A DNA stretch of 64,000 nt from Acholoe squamosa (GCA_949317995.1 OX439040.1:56268089-56332088); one strand, 5' to 3'; numbered from the stretch's first letter, positions 44,281 to 57,169 are shown. Translations and numbers: made by a program. Notes: a model not told the origin generated them from the letters alone.

Positions 44281-44502
44281 TGTAGTGGTCAGCGGAAAAT
44301 GTCATGGAGAAACCGGGACTCGAACCTAGGACCCTCCAACTTCGAAGCGGCTGCTCTTCCTCTGAGCTATTTCCCCTGGCCTGACATTTCCACCTTCCAT
44401 CCACACCTGGATCGGTATGATACACACTAGGGGGGGCAGTTATTACCCGGAGACCCGCCCCTGGGGGTCTGCCCCCGAGTACAGGGAATTACTGCCCCTA
44501 CA
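44281..44502 (-). repeat. 5' LTR of the TRIM
   Basis: On the minus strand this is the upstream LTR, running from 44502 (TGTAGGGGCAGTAATTCCC) to 44281 (GCTGACCACTACA). It is followed by the primer site. Confidence 0.9.
44306..44376 (-). other. tRNA-like sequence in the 5' LTR of the TRIM
   Basis: The 71 nt read as a cloverleaf: acceptor GGGGAAA/TTTCTCC (one G-U), D arm GCTC/GAGC, T arm with a TTCGAGT loop and a 5 bp stem, and a 5 nt variable loop. The A-box-like TAGCTCAGAGG and B-box-like GGTTCGAGTCC match Pol III promoter consensus well. The anticodon arm is poor: the self-complementary CTTCGAAG makes the anticodon ambiguous and the stem has only two Watson-Crick pairs. It is unlikely to be a translating tRNA, but could be transcribed by Pol III. 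Confidence 0.8.
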
Positions 44503-44519
44503 TAAGTAGCAAGAGAGAG

Positions 44520-44523
<4 letters not shown>

Positions 44524-44582
<59 letters not shown>
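44524..44582. repeat. (GA)n microsatellite
   Basis: About 29 GA units lie 20 bp from the TRIM. Confidence 0.97.
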
Positions 44583-44583
<1 letters not shown>

Positions 44584-44711
44584 GCCAAGATATTCATTGT
44601 TGGCTATTTTTGGGCTATTATATGATTCTTCCAACTTATAATTGTCCATATGTTTCTAACCTAAACATAGAGTCTATGATGGAACTGCCCTCAAAGAATT
44701 TGTTTTACTTA

Positions 44712-45179
44712 GGGACCATCCATTAATTACGTATGCAGAAAGGGGGGGTGGGGGGGTCAAGCCAAAATGCGTACATATGCGCACAGGGAAAGGCGGGGTC
44801 ATTTTGGCATACGCATTGTGTATGCAGAGGGGTACTTAGAGACCAAATTTAGGTTAATTTTGGGCCATTTTAGGGTCTTTGAATAGCCGAAATGAATATC
44901 TTCTGAACTCAGTAAATCATACTTTTGTATCACATGTAATTCTTTTTGATAAAAAAGGAATATATTCATATACAATACACCTTCAAATACAGATCAAAAT
45001 ATGCGGATTCAACCCCCTCCCCCAAAGTCCTACTTTAAGGGACCAAGTGGGGGGGGGGAGTCAGTGACCTGAGTATGTACGCAGGTGCGGGGGGTAGCCC
45101 CAATGCGTACATGGTGCAACAGGGGGGTGGGGGGTCAAATTTCTGCCAAAAAGTGCATATGTAATTTATGGATGGTCCC
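44712..45179. mobile_element. 468 bp MITE with GGGACCATCCATTAATTACG termini
   Basis: GGGACCATCCATTAATTACG, then TATGCA, at the left is matched by the reverse complement of TGCATATGTAATTTATGGAT ending GGTCCC at the right. The interior has several G-rich runs and CCAAAATGCGTACAT-type words repeated in both orientations. The flanks are TTA and TTT. A shorter relative is at 54867-54984. Probably PIF/Harbinger-type. Confidence 0.78.
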
Positions 45180-45315
45180 TTTTGTATTTATTGTGCCAGC
45201 AGTTAAATGTCTTTAAGAATGTGTCCATCAGCAGACCATATTAACGCCCCCACAGGACCTTGAATACCCTATTCATTTATCCACAGCAGACGCTTGAAGT
45301 TTCAGTCGCTTTGTA

Positions 45316-45617
45316 CAGGGTTCCCAATGTTCAGTTAAAAGTCATTTAAACCCATTTTTCTTTAAAGGTCAGTTAAAAGGCAGTTAAGAAGATATTTTGG
45401 GGAAAATTCAGTTAAAAGTCGGTTAAAAATGGTACTTTGACTATTTTAAGGGGGTGATTGTCAAGATTTCACGTGAATTTGTAAAATATCCTCGCTTGAG
45501 GGCCGATGAATTTTTTTGTGAACCTCATGAATTATCCAATATTTGGTCAGGTAAAAGCCGCGAAATGTCAGGTAAAAGTCAGTTAAAACCATGACCCCTT
45601 CAATGATGGGAACCCTG
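45316..45617. mobile_element. hAT-like MITE with CAGGGTTCCCA termini
   Basis: CAGGGTTCCCA at the left pairs with TGGGAACCCTG at the right, and CAGTTAAAAGTC words recur inside in direct copies. TTTGTA lies at both ends (45310-45315 and 45618-45623). hAT normally makes 8 bp duplications; here 6 bp match. Confidence 0.72.
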
Positions 45618-48600
45618 TTTGTAAAGTGTGATTACTGCCTACTGATTACTGAAAAGACTCTGGTTTGAAAGGCCAGGGATCTCGGTATTGGTCTTATACG
45701 GATTTTATACGTCGGCTAACTGGGATATTCTGTTTGAGATCATGACCGCCATCAGACAGTCAAACAACAAAGAACTACTACTGGCACTACCTCGCAAAAC
45801 ACCACTGTCCTGACAGACCACTGTCTTGACAGAACCTTTTGCTACTCCTGGACCTTTGTGGTGGCTATGGGGGCCTTTGTGCTACATCTAGTGTGGCCAT
45901 TGTACATACAATTGGTTTCATATAGCGATTATTAAAAACTTCAAGGAGACGGATGAACTTGACTTTGGTGTGTGGGGGCCTGAAATATTGTCTCTCAATG
46001 GACCTTAGCAAAGAGTCAAAGCGATATCATTTGCTGTAAACAAAACTAGTCCCCAGTCTTTAGAAATATGCCTTCAACTGTCACTGTACAAATTTTCTAA
46101 TTAGGACAGAATTTAACACATTCACATTTGATTGACACCATTTACTAAATAACCAGTTTCAGGATGGCCGTGGGGCTAGAATTAAAACCCGTTATAACAA
46201 TAGGCAGAAAATATCTGAGTCATGCTCCACCTTTTCAACCATTCAACAAACCGTATGATTTAACAGTTGAAAAAACGACATTTTTCAAATGTTAAAGGCA
46301 ATTGATAGATGAGACTCATGTGTCACCTGCATGGAGAATATAAAACACTACGGAGAAACTATTCCTTCATCTTCAGTCCGATTCCTACATGGGTTAAAAT
46401 GCCTAAACACTACCAGATCTAATTAATATGTTAGCTGTCTAGGCACTCATAGAGATCTAGAGATAAGGCAACAGGATCTACTCTGTGTAAAGAGATATTG
46501 TACAACTAGAAATAGGAAGCTCTACTTCTTTGTGCTCTCATCCATAGAAATGTAAGATTCTTTTGTTTTGTAGACTTATTTTACGCTCACACGGTAATAT
46601 GTAGGGCGTCATCCATACAGGTCATTTTTAGGGTGTTTAGATCGTGTCAATACAATGAGAATAGGACTTAACTTAATAAGTGCTTGGGACTTCTCTTGTG
46701 TGAAGTTAATCATGCAGCTGTCCCTTCTTGTGCATATCAATCACCTGCTAATCTTACAAGTGAAATATGGTGAAATCACCTCGATTAGAGGGGAGACAAT
46801 GAGTAATTGACTGAAAATATCCATGTAGTAATCCCTCAATTGGATCAACACAATAGATTTGTCCAACGTCTGTCACTTTCCTCACACCACCCCTGATACA
46901 TTCTCAGCAGAGCCAGTAATGATGAACAGGGGTGAACAGAAGGTAAACATGGCAGAACTGGCATAGCACTGGCCAATGCAATGCCAATAACACATTAATT
47001 CCAATGGAAAGAGTAGACAGTCAGTAAGCTAGGCAGCCTTACTGTACAGATATGAATGGTCTTGCTGATGAAAGGTGCGGGTGTTGTTGCCCTTTGTTTT
47101 GAAAGATTAGATTTGTTAAATGGTCAATAATTTTTGCAACAATGCAATGTGGGATATAGATCTGCACTACTTTTTCCCTCTGAGCAAACTTGTGCTGTTG
47201 AAAATTCGTTTCGATGAAAAATAACTAAAAAAATAATTTTGACTGGGAATTTCTTTTTATTTAACCACCAAACACGTTCATTGTGAACAGACACCACACG
47301 AACAGGCACACACCATGTATCGTCTAACTGCCCAGTGGCTTCAGCAGTTTGTATGTATTTTACTGCAACGAGATCGTGGTTAGGACTTGCATTGTTACAG
47401 TGTCTGCCAACTGGCAACCTAGAGCTATATAACACATAAACAGTATCACAATGCATGTGTTCATGTGTTGACAATTGCTATCTTTGTAATAATACTAGGA
47501 GTATGAGACAAAGTAATACATCATTTTAACACAGTGTGTGATGGAGATCAACATAAGATCATCATATTTCAGCTTTAAATACGATTAAGAAAATTAGTGT
47601 ACAGATAGATTGAAAAAGGGCTTATACAGTGGATTATCATCTTGTTTGTTCAAGATGACGACCTTGCTATGTTGAATAATTATTGAATAGAAATATAAGA
47701 GTTTTGACTTATAAGTGTGAGTAGTTCAACTGAGGTTTCTACTTATGAAATGCAATCTTTCTTACTTATATCCCTCACCCTTCTTTTTCAATTACTCTCC
47801 TCTTCATGTCACTTTGTTTTCTGCTACTTCACACCTAAATAGCCCCTGAGTCACTTGTGACCACTGTCACATGTACACTCGTTACAGTAGGGTGTATAGA
47901 ACACAAGGAAACTGTTGCGTTTATTCATCTCTTCCTTCAGGTATTTTGCCTTTGTTCATGTTTATATCTCTGTGCATTACATATTCCCTGGCCTAAAATC
48001 GCAAAAGAGTGTTTGTGTCATTATGAATTTTGGGTAGGTCCCAAAATCGCAAGAAATGCAAAATCGCAGAAATGTTTGAGCCATATTTCGCCTTGTGGGA
48101 TTCGACCTTTAAAATTACTTTAACAGCAGTCTGTAGGGACTCTGGTAAAAAGCAATATACCCTAATTAGTAACTCTCCACCTATTTAATTGAACACGAGC
48201 TCAGTGATGTCCTTCTTTAAATTTGAAATTATTTCTATGTGCAACAGATGATGTGCATACCAAATCGAAAGGCGCATAATCGTCAGTATAGGCGGGATGT
48301 AATTCCTATAATTATTATAGCTCAGGGAGTCCCTGGGTCATGGGCAAAGTGTAAACGGTGTTCGTTTCAAGTGGCAAGAAGTTAAATTTTGAATCTCCAA
48401 TTACAGTTATAAATCTATTCTGTTATCTTATTCACATCTAACAATAATAGATACCGGTACTTTAGACCTGATAATGAACCAACTTCCAGGAGAAAAAAAA
48501 TGACTGCTTCACTAATAAAGCCTCGAAAACACAGTCAGTCGTCAGTCGTTTCTGAAACCTCCCCTGCCGGGAGGGTGTTGTGGGCATGGGCAGTGGGGCT

Positions 48601-49517
48601 CTAAACATATGGGTCATAGAAGAAAAGAGAGAAATTTATCAAAATCACAAAATCATTAAAAGATTAGATGGAAAATGAACAGAAAAAAAATCGAAAATAA
48701 ATCAGGAATTTTTAAACATTAGGATATGTAGAAAAAATACAGCCAATTGAGTAAAAGAAATAACTACTTTATGAAAAATAGAGAGATTTGTAAACCAGGG
48801 GTCAGAAGTAGGGGACCTCAATTGGACCCTTATCTTATCTCTTATCCCTGATCTTCTCAAAACTTCTCCCGACTGACCACTGACTGAACAGCTCATTTGC
48901 AAAGTTTCCGCTCCCCCATAAAGACATATGTCTAAGTCAATTGCTGCTTGCTATTAAATTTCCCCATAGAAACCCATATTACAGAGTAGATAACAATCGG
49001 AAAAACGTTTGAAATTAAGATGCTTTGACACACTGTCACTACGGAAAACTAAAACTGTGGACAGGTGGCATACAGGGTGTAAAGCCCCCACCTCATTTAC
49101 AACACCAAGGGCAGTCCTTATCCACTCCTGAGAACCACAGCCCCCTCTAGTGTTTCACCCATACCAACAGGGACTACTTTCCTGTCCCTTCCCATCAGAC
49201 ATAGGGCAGAAGACCAGAGTCTAGGACGCTAGTACTTAACTCTGGGACCAGTATGACTTACCATACTGTTATTAGATTTAAGATAATTATGGGTTTCCTG
49301 ACAAATCAAAACGTGGCATTAACTACAACTTGATCTTATTCTTAACAACAAACTTACCAGTACAATCTACCCTTATGGATAACCCACCCTGAGCCAGGTG
49401 TGCTCAATGGCACACCAACCATTCATTTTATTAAATGATCAGTGCTGATGCTTGCAAGAAAATGGCGAACTTGTAGTTTTTAAGGCTATTGATTCCTCAG
49501 AAAAGGTCCTACATGTT
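45618..49517. other. AT-rich non-coding DNA
   Basis: About 3.9 kb with no recognisable gene, RNA gene or repeat. A 116-codon minus frame at 47474-47124 has no recognisable content. Confidence 0.5.
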
Positions 49518-50335
49518 TTGGCACTGTCTATCTGTAGGCCTAGCTAGATTTCCATTAGTATTACATGCAGTGATTACCTCTAGACTTAGAGTGAACTATA
49601 TACTCTGAAGGCACACTGCCCATCCATGCACTTTCTTGGAGTCATTGAAGGCTATACATTTCTTACAAAAATCATAGTATTTGGTACCGGACGTTACACA
49701 AAACAAGCAATAAAAATGGAACCGGATGTCAGTATTTTTTGGTTTTCTGAGCTGAGGGGATGTCCCTTCACAAATATGTTAGGGTTATATAAAGTAGTTA
49801 GAAAATTAATTTTTAAGGGCCTTCAAGGGCAAAATCTTACACTTTCTGATGACCTGACCCATATGGTACTGTCTATCTGTAGTCCTAGCTAGATTTCCAG
49901 TAGGATTACATGCAGTGATTACCTCTAGACTTAGAGTGAACTATATATGGTACTGTCAATCTGTAGGCCTAGCTAGATTTCCATTAGGATTACATGCAGT
50001 GATTACCTCTAGACTTAGAGTGAACTATATATGGTACTGTCAATCTGTAGGCCTAGCTAGATTTCCATTAGGATTACATGCAGTGATTACCTCTAGACTT
50101 AGAGTGAACTATATATGGTACTATCTATCTGTAGGCCTAGCTAGATTTCCATTAGGATTACATGCAGTGATTACCTCTAGACTAGAGTGAACTATATATG
50201 GTACTGTCTATCTGTAGTCCTAGCCAGATTCCCATTAGTATTACATGCAGTGATTACCTTTAGACTTAGAGTGAACTATATACTCTGAAGGCACACTGCC
50301 CATCCATGCACTTTCTTGGAGTCATTGAAGGCATG
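49518..50335 (+). repeat. 84 bp tandem repeat with duplicated flank
   Basis: Units begin GTACTGTCTATCTGTAGGCC, continue TAGCTAGATTTCCATTAGGA and end with CTTAGAGTGAACTATATATG. Four to five units lie at 49865-50290 and one at 49524-49605. The latter and the last unit are both followed by the same CTCTGAAGGCACACTGCCCA segment to GAAGGC, so a larger segment was duplicated around the 49640-49860 spacer. Confidence 0.9.
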
Positions 50336-53300
50336 AGTGATTGTTCTGCTCGTATCCATGATTTCCCACCCAGCGTCCACAAAGAAAGCATAACTGGCCA
50401 ATTAAGGAATAATGCCCAATGCGAAACGTGGTTGAAAATGTCTTATAGTTTTTGGAATTAGTTTTTTTTTTCTTTTTCTTTTTCTTTAAAGAAGAGGAAA
50501 AATATGTTTACCAAAAGTCGAGAAAGGCCTCTCTGTTGTTGATTAAGTTCCTTATTGCTCCACAGAAGATTATAAGAAATGTTACTGCATACACATTTGC
50601 TAATATTCTAAATAGCAATCGTGCCTTCGCATAGGCGTCTTTCTCTACGAAGCCTGTTCTTTAAACGTTATCACGTTCTTAAAGGAAAGATCATGTTACA
50701 GGAATCTCTCGCCCAGAGGGAGAAAGCTGTAGTTGAATCCGCCCCGGGAATTCAAATGTCGAGTTTCTACTTAAATAACCTCTAGTCATAATACGATGTG
50801 TTTAATTAGTGCTAAGTCTAGATCGGTCGGTTAGTCACTGAGGTATGCATACCCGATCTACATTTTGATTTGGCGATGTGAAATGTGGTGTTTCATGCGG
50901 GCTTCAAGTCAATGGAAGTCGCCCAAGAACACGATGCCTAGGTCATAAATTGAAGATTACCCTAGCAACAAAGGGATAGCCTTGTGTCATGTTTCAGTCC
51001 AGGGTGGAACCATAGAGTGTAAAGAATCGCTGGGATGCATTTGGCCCAATTGTGACATCATACAATGCATTAGATAAACCTGTCCTTCCTCTCTATGTGT
51101 AATATCACAAACTGGGTGATCTCCTATGGTTTACCACATCTGGTAATAACGACAAAAAAAAAATGACGATAGCATTGATGGGCCAAAGTACATGCCGATG
51201 GAGAGTCGCACCACGGGGAGAGGGGCTCATACCCTGGTGGAACCACACAGTAAAGCACCTTGCCAGGTTCCAGGTTAGGGTTGGACCCTGGCCAAGGCAT
51301 GTCCTTTGATGTAAAGCCTCCTGTAGGCAGAGGCACCCTGGAAGAGTGGAGAAGGAAGAGGATACAGCCCTAAAGACCTTGACCTTAGGGAACCTCAGTA
51401 TTCTGAATAAACAACTCTGCAGGTATTTGTTGATGGAACTGAATAATTCCTGTTTTTAATCCGCCATCAACTTCAAATTCGCTGCTCTTATGACACCGAA
51501 TACAAGGTATTAAACGGTTCTAGGCAAGTAGAAAAAAAACAAAGACACGGGAGGATTAGACCTGTCTAGCGGGCGATGTTCTCTAGAGCAGTGGTCATCG
51601 TTTGTGCTTCTTCGTCTATGTCTTTGCTCCTCAGTGCACGAAACTGTATTGTGGAAACGACCCGTAAACGACCCATTCCACAGTCATAATACATGTAATT
51701 GTGTGGTGACACCTATTGAATGAAGATATAACCAAGGACAAAGTCTGTATGACATGGCATTGTATTTTACTTCGGTTTCCTTCAAACACTTTTCATAATG
51801 GATTGTGGATTGAGTAACTGCCCAATGGGTTAGAGACTGCAGTATTAAAGGGTATCAGTATTCCCAGGCCACTCCGTGGCTATCTATTTCCCATATGTTC
51901 CTACATGCCAGGTAAGGACATGCCCCCCATAGCCCATTTGAGAGTTAATTCTATAAATACCTATGATGGTATACAGGTACCCACAGGTAGATGAAAAGCG
52001 TCTGCTTTTAAAGGACAGAGGTATTTGTGTCCTGCTGGATCTAGACCTATCTAGAGCGGTACTAGCAGTCTTGGTCAAATATAATAGATTCATGTCAAAG
52101 ACGTATCAGCTTTGTTTAACGGAGGGGGTGGGGCTGAAGAGGAATCTGTGTATTGTCTCTCCTTCGTCATGGTTGCCATCAGCAATTCACAAAACATAAA
52201 GCACCACTTTGTTCAGAAGCCATATAGTCTTTATTTTAGATATTGTGCGGGGCCAGGTACAATGTGGTTGACGACAAAGGGGTATTACAGTGTTAAGGAC
52301 TGCTTGGAGATGAATGACCTCGTCTTTGGGGACAATGTTTTGAGAGACCTCAGCAGACCCCAACCCATAAAGGCAGGAATATTGCCCCATATATATATGG
52401 AACTATATACACTCGTGTATATTTATATAATTAGCCGTGGACGGTTAGGGACTACTTGCAGCGCGCATTGGTATCTATGATGTTTTGATGGAATTTTAAA
52501 TTTTACTATTGTTATTACTATTGTTATTACTGTTTCTATTACTATACTATTGTTGTGATATGCGTTTTACTGGCTATGCTTATTGTCAACTAATTATTAT
52601 AGTTAAGATACTTTTGGATATATGTTCTACACCTGAACAATGATAACATATCGCAATTATCCCAACATATGCGTTCAAACAAAATGGGCAAGAACATAAA
52701 TAGCTCTCATGTTATCAATATGCTTTCCTATTTCTAACCAAGAAGCTGTCTTGGACGCATACTTATACTCTATAGTGGAGTACATTTACATCATTCATTC
52801 CGTCATTCCTGGTCGTTTTGTCTGTTGTTCTCTTCTTTTCTGTTCTGTTTATTCTCAATTAGCCCTCACTATATTTTAGATGGCCCTAACAGTGATCATC
52901 AACCAAGGCTTTAAAAGCACTGAGGAATGAACAGAGGTTGCACGGTACAGCGCATTTCTAGAATGAATAATGAACTCTTATTATGTAGAAACAATGGCAT
53001 GGCTTGTGGTACAAGGGTGAACACCATAAACTGTATTCTTTATCCCGGGCCTTTATCTATCAGAGTAAATGGAGACGGATGTACAACAACTAGCTATCCG
53101 CTGAGATGCCTTGTGAAAAGTAGAGTACCAGAGGTGACTAAAGGATGCCACCAACAAGTTCGACAGTAAACTACTCTTTCTGATGCCGATACTGCTATTT
53201 CTATACAACACAGACATCAGCAACAGACCAAGGGGACTGCAAGGGGGTGGGGTTGGAGGGAGGGGGGGGGTGGTGTACTGGTAATAGGGGCACCCCATGG

Positions 53301-54866
53301 TTTGATGATGATAGAGTGGTAGGTCAATACACATGCATGTACACTGTCTGGGGGGTAGGCATCATGCCTGGCTCACCACCCCCGTGAACTGTATAAATAA
53401 GCATTTGCTATCCAGTAGACTGGACTCTGTTCAAAGCTTAACATTCTACGAGCCTGGAGATTAAACATTTATCAGAGGGATTGTCCAGCATGCAAGGGTG
53501 AAAAGTAAAGCTTTTAAAACTTTTTTGTGCTCATTGGGCTTTATGAATTTCCCTCCCACTTATTCCATTTCCCAAAGTTATTTTAATAGGACAGGCTAGC
53601 CAAGGATAAGGAAGGGTTGGTCTAAAGGTGTGCACACAATTGCTTTATATCTCTCCCATAGGCCCTGGGTGGCGGGGGTAGGGGGTGTATACAAGATCTG
53701 TCACCTACCGATTTTTCCGTATCATATATAATGTAGTATATATTGGGAAAGGGGGATCTATTGCACCCCGCACTAAGACCCGTTTTCACAGATTGTGTCA
53801 CATGCTGTAAGGATCACCTAAAACATTATATTCCAAAATCCCTCTTTTGACTGCAATTTGTTTCGATAACATACAGACCAATATAGTAAATATACGTAAT
53901 ATAAGAATGTTTTCAGTCAACAACTTTCTGACATAAGCTGCCTTACCATCAGATCCAATTCTGTCAAATACCTCACTCAAAATGGAGAAGGCAGGATGCC
54001 ATATCCAAGTTATGAAAGGGAAAAAGGACCGCTCGGGCTTTACTACCTTGGTGTGGCCTGGTGCAAAGGTCACTTATACCATACTACTAGACCTACTACC
54101 GAGTTTATGACTCATAGGCCGAGAGGCAACCCCCCTCCCTTGCCGACTCACCTAACCGTGTGAAAAACACTCATCCCACAGGTGATTCATAAGACGTCAT
54201 CAAGACAAGGAAATATATATGTTTCACGTCACTTAATATATGCTCAGTAAAACAGTGCTGGAGGAAGAGGGCAGTTTGAATACACCGACATTTTTCCCTG
54301 TGCTTAGGAGTTTATTTACATTTTTTACTTGAATTTAGCAACAAAAATAGTGTCTAAATAAGGGGCGCACTTAGTTAGTACTTATGTGATGGTAATAGGG
54401 ATGAGTGGTTACCTGGGGTGCCTTTGATGAGGATGTACAGGATAAGGGTGAGGTATGTGAGGGGTGATTTACCTGGAGGCATCATCACCACACGCCATAC
54501 ATCAGTTTACCACTAATGAGCACGGACCTCTAGTAGTCTACAGTTCTGCCCCCATCCGCAATATGTGTGTACAAACACCTGTGCCTGTCGTCAGTGTAAT
54601 CAGTAAGATACATAAATCTTCACGACATGCTTATCTTCTACTAATGGAAGTGATATATTAAAGGTCCATAACGTAGGCTCTGATTTAGATCCATTATTTC
54701 CTTGCGTTATTTCTTTGTGCCGATATGAAACTTCCCCTTTACCTCTATGCAGAGCCCGGGATGCAGGGATAGTCCTTCAATAATCCTGCAGTCTTAAGTT
54801 GCAATCATATAGCCCGGGCCAAGAAGACTCAGTCAAAACGGTGAAAAAACGTAGGTTTTAATCTGA
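50336..54866. other. Non-coding DNA
   Basis: About 4.5 kb with no recognisable gene. A G-rich run at 53240-53278 has G-quadruplex potential. The word CACCCTGGAAGAGTG is shared between about 51333 and 43459. Confidence 0.45.
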
Positions 54867-54984
54867 GGGACCGTCCAAAAATTCTGTAATGCGGCAGGGG
54901 AAGGGGGTCCATGCATTTTGAACTTTCAACTGTGACTGTATGATGAATGATGGTAAAAATCATGACGCTATTTATGGACGACCC
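54867..54984. mobile_element. 118 bp degenerate MITE, GGGACCGTCCA terminus
   Basis: GGGACCGTCCAAAAATTCTG is loosely mirrored by CTATTTATGGACGACCC. It resembles the ends of the 44712 element. The duplication has been lost. Confidence 0.55.
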
Positions 54985-55451
54985 GAAGACTATACTACTT
55001 CATTCCTAGCGATGGGTCTTGATTTGAAGCAATCTCTGCGATCAGCACCTTGTATAAATATGTTTCAACCCATAGCATCGTAATATTGCTATATATAGTT
55101 GACTATATACCAGGTCCCTCTGTACAAGCAATACAGTGTCCAACACTTGAAGGCTGACGTGAAATGAGAGGTAACGGTTTCCCCCTCGATAGCTGCACCG
55201 AGTGCTCCCCATTACTTCCACCTGATGATGCATATACATGGATGGTGAGGGCTCTGTTATTCCATTTTATTGTCTTTGAAGTATCAAGCATGCAACCTTG
55301 ATTTGCATAAAACCTACATTTCCACATTTACGACGTCATAAATATCTCGAACTGTGGTATAGCATGTGCAAAGCAGGCACTGATTCTGTGATATACACAC
55401 AGCAAGGGTTATTAATATATTATCATTATATGATAATCTGTCTCTCTACAT
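54985..55451. other. Non-coding DNA
   Basis: No gene was recognised. Confidence 0.5.
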
Positions 55452-55652
55452 CAGTCAGATGTGTGTTGAGCCCATTTTTCATGATCAGATTGCACCTTCA
55501 GGTCACCCAGCGACCTTACCTCAACCTTAAAGACCCATTGAACCTAGATCAGCTTTTCCACACCCAGTCAAGTGCAATACTAAAATCATGATACTATTCT
55601 TAAAGCCTAGACAGCACAGAATGGCCCATGCTAAAGAATTGAATATTTCTGG
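55452..55652 (+). repeat. Left arm of a 4.7 kb inverted-repeat block
   Basis: This sequence (CATCAGTCAG...TTTTTCATGATCAGATTGCA...TTCTTAAAGCCTAGACAGCA) is matched in reverse complement at 59948-60163 with about 80-85% identity by eye. Confidence 0.82.
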
Positions 55653-56728
55653 AGTCTCAGCTTGTTTTGATAGAACTCACCTGGATTGGCTCGCCCTTAA
55701 TGACCTAGACTTGCTAAAGTCTATGCTATAAAAATAGAGAATAATCTGATCTATACAACCCTAGTTAATTGATGGATTATTTCCAGTTTAGGACAATGTG
55801 CACATCTACTTCCCTTGGTATGATTGGTCATGTGACCAAGGGAGGACTCTGGTGGACTTCTTAAGGGTAGACTCCATGAGAGCCATTTTTGAGAAATTTG
55901 TATTTCAGATTTCCATCATAATAGAATGAAATATTCATAAAGATTTCATCAGGTTGAATGGTCCATTTTATGTTGTTATTGGTTTTTGACAATATTTTTA
56001 ATATATGTATAATAATACACTTAGAAATGATATGTCATGATAGAGCACCGCTTGGATGGAAGTAGGCCTCTAGAGTTATGTAACACAGAGACCCCTATCA
56101 CGCGAACACTCTGTCCTCCACTCAGCTGCTCCAATAACCATTTAAGGGCTACATCATATGCCCCCCTTTGATTCTAGTAGCTTCTCTATAGTGTATATCC
56201 TGTAATTATAAGTATGCCCTATACTGCCCTTAAAGGGTTAGCGCTAATACCAATGTTTTCAAACCTCTTCCTGGCCCCTGATGACCTCAGCCATAGCCAA
56301 GTGGCACAGCCCTCATGTACTTATTAGGAGTTCAAACTGACGTGCCATTGTCATATTAGAAGACCAGGTACCTAAAACAAGTGTGCCATTCCCATATTAG
56401 GAGCCCAATCACATAGCTTTGTTATATTTGGAGGCGCTAATGCGTCCAGTAGAAGGTGAAGGAGGGAGGGGGTGGGTGGTGGTGTGTTGAATTTTTTTTG
56501 TCCCAGGTTGTCTCTGAGCTTACAATTTCGTCATGATACTGCTGCACCTTGCTATAGTATTGCATTGATGCTAGGAACTCAGTTAGACTGTATAATAATC
56601 TCTGGTTACTCACCAGGGCTGCATTTATGCATCATAATGATGAAAGAGCAAAGTACACTAAACATAAGTTTGATACACCCTACAACATTGTATTTGGCCA
56701 TGAAATAATTAATAGTGACATCATAAGG
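55653..56728. other. Non-coding DNA inside the inverted block
   Basis: No gene was recognised. Confidence 0.5.
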
Positions 56729-57169
56729 TCAGCATGATGTTCCGATGTATTTATTTGTCCTTAAAAGATCGCTAAGTTGGTGTAATAGACTAAAATTATC
56801 GATAACTTGAAAATAAACGTCACCACGATGATCGCCTGCTCGAAAAACCCTTAAGTCATAGGTCACACTATGGGACAACTCATATATGTGACACGATCCG
56901 CAAAAAAGGGACTTAGTGCAGAGGGTTCTAAGACCCCTTCTTCCAGTACATGTCACATATGAGGTTTTCGACTCCCCCAACACCCCCACCCTCTTTTTGC
57001 CAGTCCTGCACTGGCATATACCACCCCTCCTCAAAAACCCTTTTTCCACCTCTTCCTGCCTTAAACATAGCCTTTTTTCGCCGGTTGAGCGCAAAACAGA
57101 TAGCTTTTGGCAGAAGGTAGTGCGCGTCCATACCATGGTAAGGGCACAGGTGGACCGGCTATGTTCCAT
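56729..57169 (-). CDS. Unrecognised 146-codon open frame
   Basis: An uninterrupted minus-strand frame, rich in Arg, Cys, Leu and Ser, begins with an ATG at 57169 and ends at 56729. I recognise no domain, signal peptide or membrane segment, and there is no promoter or neighbouring exon to support it. The stretch is less AT-rich than its surroundings, which favours chance open frames. It lies inside the 55452-60163 block. It may well be spurious and is kept only because it is the longest frame here not explained by a repeat. Confidence 0.15.
   Translation of the reverse strand: MEHSRSTCALTMVWTRTTFCQKLSVLRSTGEKRLCLRQEEVEKGFLRRGGICQCRTGKKRVGVLGESKTSYVTCTGRRGLRTLCTKSLFCGSCHIYELSHSVTYDLRVFRAGDHRGDVYFQVIDNFSLLHQLSDLLRTNKYIGTSC

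Larger units (their letters stand above)
43962..44502 (-). mobile_element. TRIM-like miniature LTR retrotransposon carrying a tRNA-like sequence
   Basis: Two 222 bp direct repeats (43962-44183 and 44281-44502), each with TGTAG...CTACA ends, flank a 97 bp interior. TAAG lies on both outer sides (43958-43961 and 44503-44506), a 4 bp target duplication. On the minus strand the interior starts with a primer-binding site (TGGTGGAGAAACCG after one base) and ends with a purine tract (GATGGGGAGGAG) directly before the 3' LTR. It therefore has all cis signals of an LTR retrotransposon but no coding capacity, the definition of a TRIM. The LTRs differ at only a handful of bases, so the insertion is fairly recent. 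Each LTR contains a tRNA-like segment. Confidence 0.92.

Noticed and set aside
43987-44376. Genuine functional tRNA genes
   Set aside because: The sequences lie inside LTRs of a TRIM, occur in both LTRs and a solo LTR, and the anticodon stem pairs poorly.
53220-53280. G-rich run as a functional G-quadruplex element
   Set aside because: G runs are common in this window's MITEs and flanks; nothing ties this one to a promoter or gene.
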